A DNA stretch of 64,000 bases from a virus, in IMG/VR virus record IMGVR_UViG_3300005841_000030, positions 58,195-122,194 of that record. One strand, 5' to 3'. Numbering within the stretch: the first letter of the stretch is position 1; each line of letters starts with the position of its first letter. Positions 47,516-57,593 of this stretch are shown here, piece by piece. The translations under genes and the position numbers were made by a program. The notes beneath the pieces were generated by a model. That model had not been told where the DNA came from. It saw nothing but the letters and a program-made list of their open reading frames with translations, and did not search any database.

Positions 47516-48739
47516 ATGACTGAAAACCAAGAGATTTTAGATCAATTACAGAAACTCCTAACATGGAAGAAATCCAAAGCTTTTGTAGCTAGTAAATTAG
47601 GGGTTACGGAACTAGAACTGGAAGAATTAATAAAACAACTAAATAAAGAAGAAGAACCATTAGAATCAACTAAAAAAGTAAATAATGATAAGGGAACTAT
47701 AGAAAGCTCATTAGAGCTTGATTTTGAGCCTAAATCAGACGAAGACCTATATAAGCTTCATAAGATAAATCCTGAAAAGTACAAAATAAGTACATATTGG
47801 AGTAAGATGAAGTCTAATGGTAAATTTACTTCTTCTGTATTTGCTACGTTAATTAGAATAGATAGTGATTTAATCTCTCAAAAAGAGGTTTTACTAAAGG
47901 AGCTTAGAGATGCCTCAGAATACAAACCTTATAAATTTTCTGATTGTAAAGGTATAGATAGAAGATTAGCATATGAGGTAAATATACCAGATGTTCATTT
48001 TGGTAAAATGTCTTGGGGAGAGGAGAGTGGAGAAGACTATGATCTAAGAATAGCAGAAGAAAGATATAAAACAGCCATATCTGAACTTATTTCATATATT
48101 AATCCTTTATCTATAGAGAAAATCATATTTCCTATAGGAAATGACATGATTAATATAGATTCTAGAAGAAATGAAACTTTTGCAGGAACTCCTCAAGATA
48201 GCGATAGTAGGTTTTATAAAATAGTAAAAACTGTCAAAAGTATATTAATTAGAGCAATCGATGGATTATCTTTAATAGCTCCTGTAGATGTAATTGTGGT
48301 CAGTGGAAATCATGATACAGAAACAATGTTTATGATAGGAGAAATGTTAGATGCTTACTATCATAATAATTCTAATGTTAATATAGATAATTCTCCAAAA
48401 CAGAGAAAATACTACAGGTATGGAGTAACTGGATTTCAATATACTCACGGGAATGAAGAGAAACATCATGAGTTAGGATTGATATTCGCCACAGAGGAAT
48501 CTAGATTATGGGCAGATACTACATTTAGAATTTGTAAACTTGGGCATTTTCATAAAAATAAGAAAACAGAATATGTATCTGTTGATGAGCATCAAGGGTT
48601 TCAAGTCCAAATACTTCCTTCCCTAAGTGGATCAGATGCTTGGCATAAGTCTAAAGGATATATGTCTAAAAAGCAAGCAAAGGGATTTTTATATGATAAA
48701 CATAAAGGACAAATAGGAGAGTTTACTTATTCTGTATGA
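47516..48739 (+). CDS. Calcineurin-like metallophosphoesterase
   Basis: 407 residues. The N-terminal 70 residues are a helical HTH-like region. The catalytic core is complete: D159-x-H161 (PDVHFG), GND at 208-210, GNHD at 264-267, H311 (YTHGNE), and GHFH at 343-346. Binds two metal ions. Substrate could be a nucleotide or phosphodiester. In the virion operon, which suggests a virion or infection-time enzyme. Ends by ATGA overlap with a GIY-YIG gene. Confidence 0.85.
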   Translation: MTENQEILDQLQKLLTWKKSKAFVASKLGVTELELEELIKQLNKEEEPLESTKKVNNDKGTIESSLELDFEPKSDEDLYKLHKINPEKYKISTYWSKMKSNGKFTSSVFATLIRIDSDLISQKEVLLKELRDASEYKPYKFSDCKGIDRRLAYEVNIPDVHFGKMSWGEESGEDYDLRIAEERYKTAISELISYINPLSIEKIIFPIGNDMINIDSRRNETFAGTPQDSDSRFYKIVKTVKSILIRAIDGLSLIAPVDVIVVSGNHDTETMFMIGEMLDAYYHNNSNVNIDNSPKQRKYYRYGVTGFQYTHGNEEKHHELGLIFATEESRLWADTTFRICKLGHFHKNKKTEYVSVDEHQGFQVQILPSLSGSDAWHKSKGYMSKKQAKGFLYDKHKGQIGEFTYSV

Positions 48740-49377
48740 TAGTTTATATTACTACAAATCTTATTAATGGAAGAAAGTACATAGGAAAGGACGTTAGAAA
48801 TAATCCTAGCTATCTCGGAAGCGGTAAAATATTTAGACAAGCTTTATTAAAATACGGTAAGAAAAATTTCCAAAAAGAAATATTAGGAATTGCTAATAAC
48901 AAAGAAGAATTATGTGAATTGGAGTCCTATTATATAGATTACTATAATGCTCAAAAATCAGAATTATTTTATAATATTACAAAAGGTGGAGATGGAGGAG
49001 TTACGCATGATCAATCTTTAAAAAAGGTAAAAGTTTATCAATTTGATAAAAAACTAAATCTAATAAGAGAGTGGGAAAGTGCAGGAGAAGCATCTAAAAA
49101 TTTAACAATAAATAGATCTAAAATTGTTTCAGCTTGCAAAAATAATAGATTATCTGGAGGTTATTTTTGGAGTAAATATTCTAATATAATTTTAAGAAGT
49201 GATCTTCATCAAAGATATAAACCAATTTTACAATATACATTAGATGGAATTTTAATAAAAAGATGGGAATATCTAGAACAGATTAAAAAAGCAACAAGTT
49301 TTAATAAAGCAAATATTCATAAATGTCTTAAAGGTAAATACAAGAGAGTTTATGGATTTGTATGGAAATACGAATAA
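48736..49377 (+). CDS. GIY-YIG endonuclease (homing type)
   Basis: 213 residues. MIVYITTNLINGRKYIGKDV contains the GIY-YIG core, with SYLGSGKIFRQALLKYGKKN and ELCELESYYIDYYNA (Glu) completing the domain. The C-terminal half carries NUMOD/IENR-like repeats (VYQFDKKLNLIREWESAGEA, LQYTLDGILIKRWEYLEQI). It sits between the phosphoesterase and a ring-protein gene. Confidence 0.85.
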   Translation: MIVYITTNLINGRKYIGKDVRNNPSYLGSGKIFRQALLKYGKKNFQKEILGIANNKEELCELESYYIDYYNAQKSELFYNITKGGDGGVTHDQSLKKVKVYQFDKKLNLIREWESAGEASKNLTINRSKIVSACKNNRLSGGYFWSKYSNIILRSDLHQRYKPILQYTLDGILIKRWEYLEQIKKATSFNKANIHKCLKGKYKRVYGFVWKYE

Positions 49378-49379
49378 TT

Positions 49380-50102
49380 ATGACAGCAAGAAAAATTGTA
49401 AGTGACGTTCGCAGTATGCACAAATTATTATCCACTGATAATAGTATTACAGATAGAGCTATTCTTTCTGAGATTAGAAATAATACTATATTCTTAGTTA
49501 AAAGAGAAACAAATCTTAGAAAACTCTGGGCTACAGACACAATTTTCAATACCCTTCCTTGTTTGGAAATGATTGAGGTTCCAATAAGTGAGTGTTGTGA
49601 TTATGTTGATCCTTGTAATATAGCTAGGAGTAAATTCAAACTTCCAAGAATTTCAGAAGGAAATTATCAATATACCATACAAGGAGTATGGAGTATAAAT
49701 GCTCTAGGAGGTAGAGGAAAGGAACTTAAAGAAATAACAGTCAATCGTTATATTAATCTTTTAAAACTCCAGATAATTAAGAAAGATATATATTATTTCA
49801 TTGTTAATGGATATTTATATGCCACCAATCCATTACTTCAAGCTGTTAGAATGGCAGCTTTCTTTGAAGAAGATATTCCTAATGAAATAGCTTTTCCTGA
49901 TTGCGGTTGTGGAACAGCATACACACTAGAAGATTTATGTAAAAATCCTCTAGACAAGGAGTTTGCTCTCCCAGGATATTTAGAAAAGCCTGTTTTAGAA
50001 CTCACCTCTCAAAAACTACTTAATACCTATTACAGACTAAAAACGGACCTCACTTCAGATAATGTAGATGGTCAATCTCCTAATACAACAAACGCTAATT
50101 AA
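49380..50102 (+). CDS. Ring/tail-adaptor protein candidate
   Basis: 240 residues from ATG 49380 (MTARKIVSDV); an upstream ATG at 49362 lies in the GIY-YIG end. KETNLRKLWATDTIFNTLPC then VPISECCDYVDPCNIARSKF, an extended beta region, and a C-terminal helix near the end. Position before a second small protein, a third ring-type gene and the muzzle gene is as in crAss-like phages. The leader is AATAATTATG. Confidence 0.65.
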   Translation: MTARKIVSDVRSMHKLLSTDNSITDRAILSEIRNNTIFLVKRETNLRKLWATDTIFNTLPCLEMIEVPISECCDYVDPCNIARSKFKLPRISEGNYQYTIQGVWSINALGGRGKELKEITVNRYINLLKLQIIKKDIYYFIVNGYLYATNPLLQAVRMAAFFEEDIPNEIAFPDCGCGTAYTLEDLCKNPLDKEFALPGYLEKPVLELTSQKLLNTYYRLKTDLTSDNVDGQSPNTTNAN

Positions 50103-50582
50103 TTGAGAACAGCAGTAGACTATAGATCTGGAAGTAGAGATTGTTATACAGCCTTCTGTAAGAAGCATCCTACAATAAAAATCTCCTTCGACCAATGGAG
50201 GAATATTATATATGGATTTAATGAGTCTTTTAAAACTTATATTCTGGAAACAGGTAAAAAAGCCAGAATTCCTTCTGGCTTTGGAGAATTCTCCATAACT
50301 AAGAAGAAAAGAAAAAGAATAACTATAGATCCAGAAGGTAAAGAACATATCAATCTCCCTATAGATTGGAAGAAAACCAAGGAAAAAGGTAAAACAATAT
50401 ACAATTTCAACTTCCATACAGAGGGATATTTCTTTGGATGGATATGGTTTAAAAATTCTACAAGATTAAAACATGTAGATTTATGGTGGTTTAAACCTTC
50501 TAGAATAACATCAAGACTTATAAACCATTATATTAAAGCAGACAATAAATATCAACACCTCTATCAATCTTGGCATCCTTAA
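50103..50582 (+). CDS. Small ring/tail-tube candidate (TTG start)
   Basis: 159 residues. No ATG fits, so the TTG right after the previous TAA is used. SGSRDCYTAFCKKHPTIKIS, then ARIPSGFGEFSITKKKRKRI and aromatic beta strands (YFFGWIWFKN). Its short length and position suggest one of the neck ring components. The basic centre is distinctive. Confidence 0.6.
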   Translation: MRTAVDYRSGSRDCYTAFCKKHPTIKISFDQWRNIIYGFNESFKTYILETGKKARIPSGFGEFSITKKKRKRITIDPEGKEHINLPIDWKKTKEKGKTIYNFNFHTEGYFFGWIWFKNSTRLKHVDLWWFKPSRITSRLINHYIKADNKYQHLYQSWHP

Positions 50583-50591
50583 TATACTAAA

Positions 50592-51527
50592 ATGAGCTAT
50601 TATTATAAATATAATTTTGTTAGTCCTGAGCCTGTTTATGCTATAGCAAAAGAGGAATTCAAGACCTATTTTGATACAGGAGCTGTAGATGATTTATTAT
50701 TTCCAATTTACACAAATAAGTGTTTAAATAAACTTGGTAAAGGAAGTTATGCAATAGAAGAAGAAATTCTTCATATAGAGGATTTTGAAGCTAGGCTTCC
50801 TGATAATTTCTATGCTGTAAGAGAAGCTTGGTTATGCACAGCAGTAAATGGGTTCCCTGTACAAACAGCTAATTCATTCTATTCTCAGGCTGCATCTGTA
50901 CAAACTATACAAGTAAGCCCAGTTACAATAGGAGGTAGTGCTTGTACTAATGTGGAATGTCAAGATGCTAATTGTCCAGGATGTATGCCTGAATTTATAC
51001 AAGCTGTGTACAAAACTAATAATACTTTTAATCATACCTATAGAAGAGAATATCTATTAAAACCTGGAAATATCTCTACGAAAAGACATTGTTCTTTACA
51101 TTGTGCTAATTTTGGAGCTTCTGGACCAGATAGTTTTGATATTAGAGACAATAAATTTGTCACTAATTTTAGAAATGGACATGTTCATTTAATATTCTAT
51201 GCTACAGAGTATGATAGTTGTGACAATCAACTTATTCCTGATAATTATAGAATAAAAGAATTCATTGAACTCTTCATTAAATACAAAGTAGTGGAGACTC
51301 TTATTAATCAAGTTAATGATGAAACCTTTAATCAACTTCAAACTAAACTTGTATATTATAAAGCACTTGCCGATGAGGCTTTTATAATGGCAGATTTGGA
51401 AACAAAGAAACAAACTGTTTATCAGAAGAGATTAGCTATTAAAGGACAACTTAATAGTTTTAATAAATATGAACTTCCTAGTGGTACAGTGAGAGGACTT
51501 TGGCGTAGAAATGGAACTAGATGGTAA
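50592..51527 (+). CDS. Ring/tail tubular protein
   Basis: 311 residues. An N-terminal helical/Tyr-rich portion (MSYYYKYNFVSPEPVYAIAK), a Cys-rich central loop (CTNVECQDANCPGC), a beta sandwich and a long C-terminal helix pair (IELFIKYKVVETLINQVND). Lies immediately before the muzzle gene, as in crAss-like tails. Likely forms a dodecameric ring between portal and muzzle. Confidence 0.7.
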   Translation: MSYYYKYNFVSPEPVYAIAKEEFKTYFDTGAVDDLLFPIYTNKCLNKLGKGSYAIEEEILHIEDFEARLPDNFYAVREAWLCTAVNGFPVQTANSFYSQAASVQTIQVSPVTIGGSACTNVECQDANCPGCMPEFIQAVYKTNNTFNHTYRREYLLKPGNISTKRHCSLHCANFGASGPDSFDIRDNKFVTNFRNGHVHLIFYATEYDSCDNQLIPDNYRIKEFIELFIKYKVVETLINQVNDETFNQLQTKLVYYKALADEAFIMADLETKKQTVYQKRLAIKGQLNSFNKYELPSGTVRGLWRRNGTRW

Positions 51528-51538
51528 ATAATCTATAA

Positions 51539-54500
51539 GTGGCTGATCAACAATCTAATATACAACAAGAGAACAACATAGCCAGATTGGGTATGAATAT
51601 GGATCTTTCAGTGAATCAGATTCCTAAAGGTCAGTATACATATTCCTTAAATGGTAATGTTGAAAATTTTGATGCTAATGGAATCTCTATTCAAAATGAG
51701 AGTGGAAATGAACTTTGTTTAGAATTTCCTACAGATTTCAAATTAATAGGAAATCATTTTATTCAAGAACAAAATAAACATATATTCTTTTTAACCAATC
51801 CTAATACAGGAGATAGTCAGATAGGGTATATGAATAACAATGATTGTATATACTTAGTATATATAGATGACCCTTGTTTGAATTTTAATATTCACTATCC
51901 TATTTTAAAGTGTGTACATAAGATAACCAACTGTTCTACAGAGATATACTGGACAGATGGATTAAATTCTAGAAGATTTTTAGATTTGAATAATATTCCA
52001 TATAGGACTATTATAGGAGATACTATTTGTGATGTAAAAACATTCAAAGAAATAGATTGTAACAAACTTAAAGTACAGCCAAATTTTACAATCCCTCAGT
52101 TAGTAGTATCAGATGTTATAAATGGAGGAGATAATATTGCAGGAACTTATCAATTTGCAGTACAATATTGTGATGTAGCAGGAGATGGATACACTTCTTA
52201 TTATTCTATTACAAACCCTACACCATTATTTAATCCTTTAGTATCCACTTTAGACTTTAATTATCATATAAATAAATCGATAGTTTTAGACATTACTAAT
52301 ATAGATGTTACCGGATACTTTAAATACTTTAATGTAGCAGTAATAAAAACTATAAATAATATTACTTCTGTAGAGCTTGTAAATACTTATTTTATAGATG
52401 ATGATCATAAACAAGTTATATACAGTGGACAAAATCAAACACAAATAAGGTTAACTGTAAATGATATATTTGAGAAATTTCCATATTATGATATAGCTCA
52501 AGACGTAACTGCTGTACAGGATATATTAGTTTGGGATCAACTCACATCTATTGATAGAATAAACTACCAGCAAATAGCTAGTAAAATATCATTATATTGG
52601 GAAACTTGGAGAATTCCTTCATCAGAAACCTATGCCGATGAAACTAATTCTACTAATCTTAGAGGATATTTAAGAGATGAGGTATATCCTTTTGAAATAG
52701 TATTTCAACTAGCAAATGGTAAAGAAACTGATGGATTTCATATTCCAGGTAGACTAGCTCTTCCTTCTGATTTACTAGATGTTCCCCCTATAAATGATGA
52801 TTTTATAGGAACTCCTGATCCAGTGACAGGTAATCTTCCCTATTGGAAAATATATAATACTGCTTCTCTTATAGCAACTGATTCAGGATTTACAAATTCA
52901 TCAACCTATAAAGGACCTTACCAATATGGTAATTTCTCATATTGGGAATCTTCAGAAACATATCCTTGTAATACAGATGTATGGGGAGATTTAGCAGGAC
53001 AACCAATTAGGCATCATAAGTTTCCAGATGTATTAGTAAGTCCTATATTTGAAAGCTCTATATATACTTCAGGTTCTCCAATAACTCCAGTAATGGAAGA
53101 ATCTGCTATTTTCCCTATAGGAGTTAGGATAGATGCAAGTCAAGTTGCACAATTAGTTGCATCTTCTAATTTAACAAGTGCTCAAAAAGAAGCCATTGTT
53201 GGATTTAAAATAGTTAGAGGAGACAGAAGTACTAATAAATCCATTGTTGCTAAAGGTATTCTTAGAAATGTAGGAAAGTATAATAGACAGGGAAACGATT
53301 ACTATTTTGCAAATTATCCATATAATGATTTAAGGACAGATCCTTTCTTATTAGAAAATACAAATGCTTTTAATGCTCAATGTAATACATACAAATTTGC
53401 AGTTACAGTTACAGGAACCTATCAATATACTGACTGTTTTACAAACTCTACAATAACAGCAGATATGACTAGTGGAGAAACTGTGCAAGTTTGCTCTCTT
53501 ACAGTGCCTGTTATAGTATCAGGGACTGTTACCCTTCCTATACAACAATTGAATTATGATACTTATCAATTAATTGCAAATAACAATCCCACTATCTTTT
53601 CTTACACTGATATAGATAATAACGTACAATCAATCAGTGTATTTAGAGATAATCCTGTAACAGTGCAAGTAAAGGTGGGAACAACACCTGCTGTTTTATT
53701 TCCATTTTCAGGAACATCTATACAGATAAATACATTTAGAAATGACCTGTGTTATCCTGCTAATCTATCAGCATTCTCTACAGATGATAGTAAATTCAGA
53801 TATGTTTTCAATTCTCCAGAAACATCATTTGGACAACCCTTCTTAGGGAATGTCCTAAAATTAGAGAATGTTGTATTTGGTGCAGGAAAAGCACATTTTG
53901 TAGAAGTAAAGAAAAATGCCCTGTATAAACTTCTTACTAAGGAGGCTCAAGAAGATGCATTGAAATCAAGTTATGATATTGCAAATATAACTGCTCCATT
54001 CAATGCAACTGCAATGTTCACAGCATATCAGGCGTATCTTCAAATTTACATAAATGGTATAACAAGGAAGAATTATGGTTGGAGCTATAATTCTATAGCA
54101 AGTTATAACTATTGGGCAGATGTTAATAATAATTTGGGAATAAAACAAAGAGAACTAGATATAGCTCAATATTTGATTCCTGTTGTCCAGAGTGTTAATG
54201 AGTCTAATAGTATTGTAGTTAATAACTACCAAAGAGAATCTTCCATCTATTTAAAAACTAAAGGAAGTGTAGCCCTACCTTATGCTAGTCAGACTCCATC
54301 TTTAATTATTTCTGGTACTACTAGTGCAATTGAAGATAAGTCCAGATATGTGAATTCTCAAAAGGATTGTGCTCATCCTCAAAATCAATTTGATATTTCA
54401 GTGGTATCATATTATGGATCAATAAAAGACAACATACTCAATCAATGGGGACAGATATATTCATATACAACAATTGATACAGGATTTCAAACCCTTATAG

Positions 54501-56140
54501 ATTTGCAATCTTTGATAAGCTCTCCTTCTACAATAACAATATTTGGAGGAGATACATTTATTAATAAATTTGCTTTTAAAACAAAACTACCCTTCTTTAT
54601 AGATAATAGAGTGGGTGCTCCTGATGACAGTGATATATTCTATGATGAAATAGGGAATGTTGCCTATCCTCAATATTGGCACTCAGCTAGGTCTATATTA
54701 TATGATTATAAGGTGAATGCCACACCTACTTATGGGAAAAATTTAATATCCATAAAAGCTCATTATTTTGATTGTCCAAACAATCAACTTCCTGTACCAG
54801 ATCCAGTGGCTACTCCTCCTGTTGTAAATCCAGGAAGAACTTATTATGATGGTAAGATGTATATGTTCGCTTATGGAATACCATCGTTTTATTGTGAAAG
54901 TTCTGTAAATGTAGATTTAAGACAAGCATTTAATAATAGAGAAGGAGATTTCTTTCCTCATGTCACTAAGAATATTCCTGATGATTGGGTTCAAGAGAGT
55001 TTTGTACCTATTGTTCAGGATAATACATACTATTATAATGTATCTTATTCGAAACAAAATAATGAGAATTTTATATCACACCTACCCCCTAATTGGACTT
55101 CTCAGTTGTGTTTCACTCATTTTCCATTTAGAAGCATATATTCTGATCCTCAGCAAAGTTTTACAGATAATAAGATAAATGCATGGTTGATATACAGACC
55201 AATTTCCTATTTTGATTTCCCTCAAAACTACGGTAGGCTTGTATCTTTAGATGGTATAGAAAATAAGGCTATTTTAGCCAGATTTGAAAATAAATCATTA
55301 TTATACAATACTTTACTTACTATTAATACTAGTAATCCAAAAGCAGCCTATTTAGGAAACGATACATTATTTAGAAGTAGTCCTCCTATAGATTTTGCAG
55401 AAACAGATTTAGGATTTGTAGGAAGTCAACATAAATTCTTATTGAAAATTCCTCAAGGGCAAGTAACAATAGATGCTAAAAGAGGACAAGTATTTCTTAT
55501 AATGGGAGGTCAAGTTAAGGATTTATCCCAATTTGGGAGTGGTATGAATAGATTCTTTACAGATCATTTAGCTTTTGAAATATTAAGATATTTTCCAGAT
55601 GTAGATATAGATAACAATTTTAATGGAATTGGGCTACATGGAGTATATGATAGTAAATTTGATAGAGTTATAATTTCTAAATTAGATTATATTCCGGTAA
55701 GAGGAGACATTAAATATGATAGTATAAATAAAGAATTCTATATAGATCATATCTATTCCCAGAATGCTCCCACTACATCTAGTACCACTACAAATCCTGA
55801 TGCAACTACTACATCCACAACAACTATTCCTCCTATTGTAGTTAGAGAAATTGTAGAATTAACAGATAGAGACTACTTTTGTAACAAATCATGGACTCTC
55901 TCATATAATATAAATACCCAATCTTGGACAAGTTTTCATAGTTATATCCCTAATTACTATATAGCAGAGAATAATTTCTTCTATTCAGGAATAAACGAAG
56001 GATGTGATTTAGAAGCAATAGCTGCTGTAGAAGTCCCCACCACTTCTACTACCACTACAATAACACCAGATTGCACTATAGAGGGGGTTGCATATTTAGC
56101 AAGTTGCGGAATAGAAGGAGTAGCATTTAAAGAAGCATAA
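51539..56140 (+). CDS. Muzzle/tail stabilisation protein
   Basis: 1533 residues from a GTG start. A short N-terminus is followed by a beta-propeller-like core (about 10-470), further beta domains, then a C-terminal region. Two Thr-rich linkers (TTSSTTTNPDATTTSTTT near 1420, and TTSTTTTITPD near 1500) bracket a small domain with CNKSWTLSYNINTQSWTSFH. The size and location after the ring genes match the muzzle of crAss-like tails, which closes the tail tip. The Thr linkers suggest exposed appendages. Confidence 0.8.
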   Translation: MADQQSNIQQENNIARLGMNMDLSVNQIPKGQYTYSLNGNVENFDANGISIQNESGNELCLEFPTDFKLIGNHFIQEQNKHIFFLTNPNTGDSQIGYMNNNDCIYLVYIDDPCLNFNIHYPILKCVHKITNCSTEIYWTDGLNSRRFLDLNNIPYRTIIGDTICDVKTFKEIDCNKLKVQPNFTIPQLVVSDVINGGDNIAGTYQFAVQYCDVAGDGYTSYYSITNPTPLFNPLVSTLDFNYHINKSIVLDITNIDVTGYFKYFNVAVIKTINNITSVELVNTYFIDDDHKQVIYSGQNQTQIRLTVNDIFEKFPYYDIAQDVTAVQDILVWDQLTSIDRINYQQIASKISLYWETWRIPSSETYADETNSTNLRGYLRDEVYPFEIVFQLANGKETDGFHIPGRLALPSDLLDVPPINDDFIGTPDPVTGNLPYWKIYNTASLIATDSGFTNSSTYKGPYQYGNFSYWESSETYPCNTDVWGDLAGQPIRHHKFPDVLVSPIFESSIYTSGSPITPVMEESAIFPIGVRIDASQVAQLVASSNLTSAQKEAIVGFKIVRGDRSTNKSIVAKGILRNVGKYNRQGNDYYFANYPYNDLRTDPFLLENTNAFNAQCNTYKFAVTVTGTYQYTDCFTNSTITADMTSGETVQVCSLTVPVIVSGTVTLPIQQLNYDTYQLIANNNPTIFSYTDIDNNVQSISVFRDNPVTVQVKVGTTPAVLFPFSGTSIQINTFRNDLCYPANLSAFSTDDSKFRYVFNSPETSFGQPFLGNVLKLENVVFGAGKAHFVEVKKNALYKLLTKEAQEDALKSSYDIANITAPFNATAMFTAYQAYLQIYINGITRKNYGWSYNSIASYNYWADVNNNLGIKQRELDIAQYLIPVVQSVNESNSIVVNNYQRESSIYLKTKGSVALPYASQTPSLIISGTTSAIEDKSRYVNSQKDCAHPQNQFDISVVSYYGSIKDNILNQWGQIYSYTTIDTGFQTLIDLQSLISSPSTITIFGGDTFINKFAFKTKLPFFIDNRVGAPDDSDIFYDEIGNVAYPQYWHSARSILYDYKVNATPTYGKNLISIKAHYFDCPNNQLPVPDPVATPPVVNPGRTYYDGKMYMFAYGIPSFYCESSVNVDLRQAFNNREGDFFPHVTKNIPDDWVQESFVPIVQDNTYYYNVSYSKQNNENFISHLPPNWTSQLCFTHFPFRSIYSDPQQSFTDNKINAWLIYRPISYFDFPQNYGRLVSLDGIENKAILARFENKSLLYNTLLTINTSNPKAAYLGNDTLFRSSPPIDFAETDLGFVGSQHKFLLKIPQGQVTIDAKRGQVFLIMGGQVKDLSQFGSGMNRFFTDHLAFEILRYFPDVDIDNNFNGIGLHGVYDSKFDRVIISKLDYIPVRGDIKYDSINKEFYIDHIYSQNAPTTSSTTTNPDATTTSTTTIPPIVVREIVELTDRDYFCNKSWTLSYNINTQSWTSFHSYIPNYYIAENNFFYSGINEGCDLEAIAAVEVPTTSTTTTITPDCTIEGVAYLASCGIEGVAFKEA

Positions 56141-56144
56141 AATT

Positions 56145-56705
56145 ATGGCACAAACAGTATTAATAACATTAAGTATAGCAGGAACAGATACAGGTCCTTT
56201 TGATTTATATTCAAATGTAGATGGTTATGTTACCCCATTTGAAACGGGTATAAGTAGAGCCTCTCTTTTGGCTGGATATACATCTGTTGTGGTTCCTGAT
56301 GCAGCTTTTATAATAAGAGTTCAGTCTACTAGTATCGCCTGTCCTAATTTTACAGATTTAACTATTGTTACTTCTACCACTACTACCACATCAACTTCTT
56401 CTACAACTACCACCTCAACATCTAGTACTACAACCACAACTACAACAGCAGCTCCTATTGTAACTTATAGTTATTATTTTGCAGATGTGTATGCTTGTCC
56501 TGGATGTGCTCCTACTTCTAGTACAATTGTGGCTGTAGTTAATCCTCATACTCTCACTGTAAATAAATTCTATTATCAAATAGGTACTATTACAGCTACA
56601 GAATGTTACAAAATTACAGGTACTGGAGCACCTGCTGGTCCTTATCCAATTATGGAGTATACTGCTCCATCTAATACTTGTGCGTTTGCTTGTATTGTTG
56701 CATAA
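56145..56705 (+). CDS. Virion surface protein with Thr/Ser linker
   Basis: 186 residues. N-terminal beta domain (about 1-75), then about 35 residues of TSTSSTTTTSTSSTTTTTT, then a Cys-containing beta domain (YACPGCAP, NTCAFACIVA). Layout is two small domains on a flexible mucin-like tether. It follows the muzzle gene by 4 nt and shares its linker type, so it is probably attached to the tail tip. Confidence 0.65.
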   Translation: MAQTVLITLSIAGTDTGPFDLYSNVDGYVTPFETGISRASLLAGYTSVVVPDAAFIIRVQSTSIACPNFTDLTIVTSTTTTTSTSSTTTTSTSSTTTTTTTAAPIVTYSYYFADVYACPGCAPTSSTIVAVVNPHTLTVNKFYYQIGTITATECYKITGTGAPAGPYPIMEYTAPSNTCAFACIVA

Positions 56706-56719
56706 ATAAATGAATCAAT

Positions 56720-57592
56720 ATGGCTAAAACTATCATCATAAGATTAACAAAAGCTGGAAATAGAAACACTCTATTTTCCATCTCAGATGATCTTGGTAAC
56801 ATCTTGGATGAAGAAGTGACTAAAAAAGAACTCATTAAAGGAAAATCTTATATAGTGACTGATGAAACATCTGTTATAATTCTTACCTCTTTAAGTAAAA
56901 GTTGTTGTAATAAAACTTGGAATATTCCAGTATCTACAATTACTCTTCCTGAATTAGTAAATTTACAGTTTCAAGAAAAGAATACTACTTCCTTATGGAG
57001 GCATCTAACCAATCCTGTACTATATAATAATTTTTATGGATGTGTAGCCCCTTATGTAATAGAGTATCCTTTTTCCTATCAATATTATGATGAAATTGTA
57101 CAGAATATAAAAGACTACACTAAGGTTTATAAGTATCTTCCTACAGATGATGGAGTGTTCAATTCTAATAGAAAGATACAAACAGATAGTGATTATTTTA
57201 ATCAGACAGTAATTTACAATGATCAACAATCTTCAGGGATGTTAGAATTGGTCCCTAAACCTTTAAATAATTTAAAAGCTTATCTATCCTATCCAAAGTA
57301 CAATACAGAGAGTAAAACCATTCTATTCTCTAAAAGGGATAACTTCTATCAATATAATACCTTTTGGGATATTGTAAAAGATAAGCAAGTTCCTTTGTTT
57401 ATAAACTCATGTGAGTCCTTATCTATTGACAAGGAAGTAAATCAGGATAATATGATATACACTACTAGATCATTTAAGAAATTTCCTATTAGAGCAAAAG
57501 ATCTCAAAGTAAGAATGTTATTGACAAATAGATCAGATATACATTTAGTCAGTCAGTTTTTAATTCAATCTTCACAAATAAGCTATTTATAA
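56720..57592 (+). CDS. Hypothetical virion protein
   Basis: 290 residues. Basic N-terminus then beta strands (IITSLSKS-like), a Tyr/Asn-rich centre (YEIVQNIKDYTKVYKYLPTD) and a C-terminal mixed region (RTFKKFPIRAKDLKVRMLLT-like). No known motif. Uniformly spaced in the tail operon. Confidence 0.55.
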   Translation: MAKTIIIRLTKAGNRNTLFSISDDLGNILDEEVTKKELIKGKSYIVTDETSVIILTSLSKSCCNKTWNIPVSTITLPELVNLQFQEKNTTSLWRHLTNPVLYNNFYGCVAPYVIEYPFSYQYYDEIVQNIKDYTKVYKYLPTDDGVFNSNRKIQTDSDYFNQTVIYNDQQSSGMLELVPKPLNNLKAYLSYPKYNTESKTILFSKRDNFYQYNTFWDIVKDKQVPLFINSCESLSIDKEVNQDNMIYTTRSFKKFPIRAKDLKVRMLLTNRSDIHLVSQFLIQSSQISYL

Positions 57593-57593
57593 T

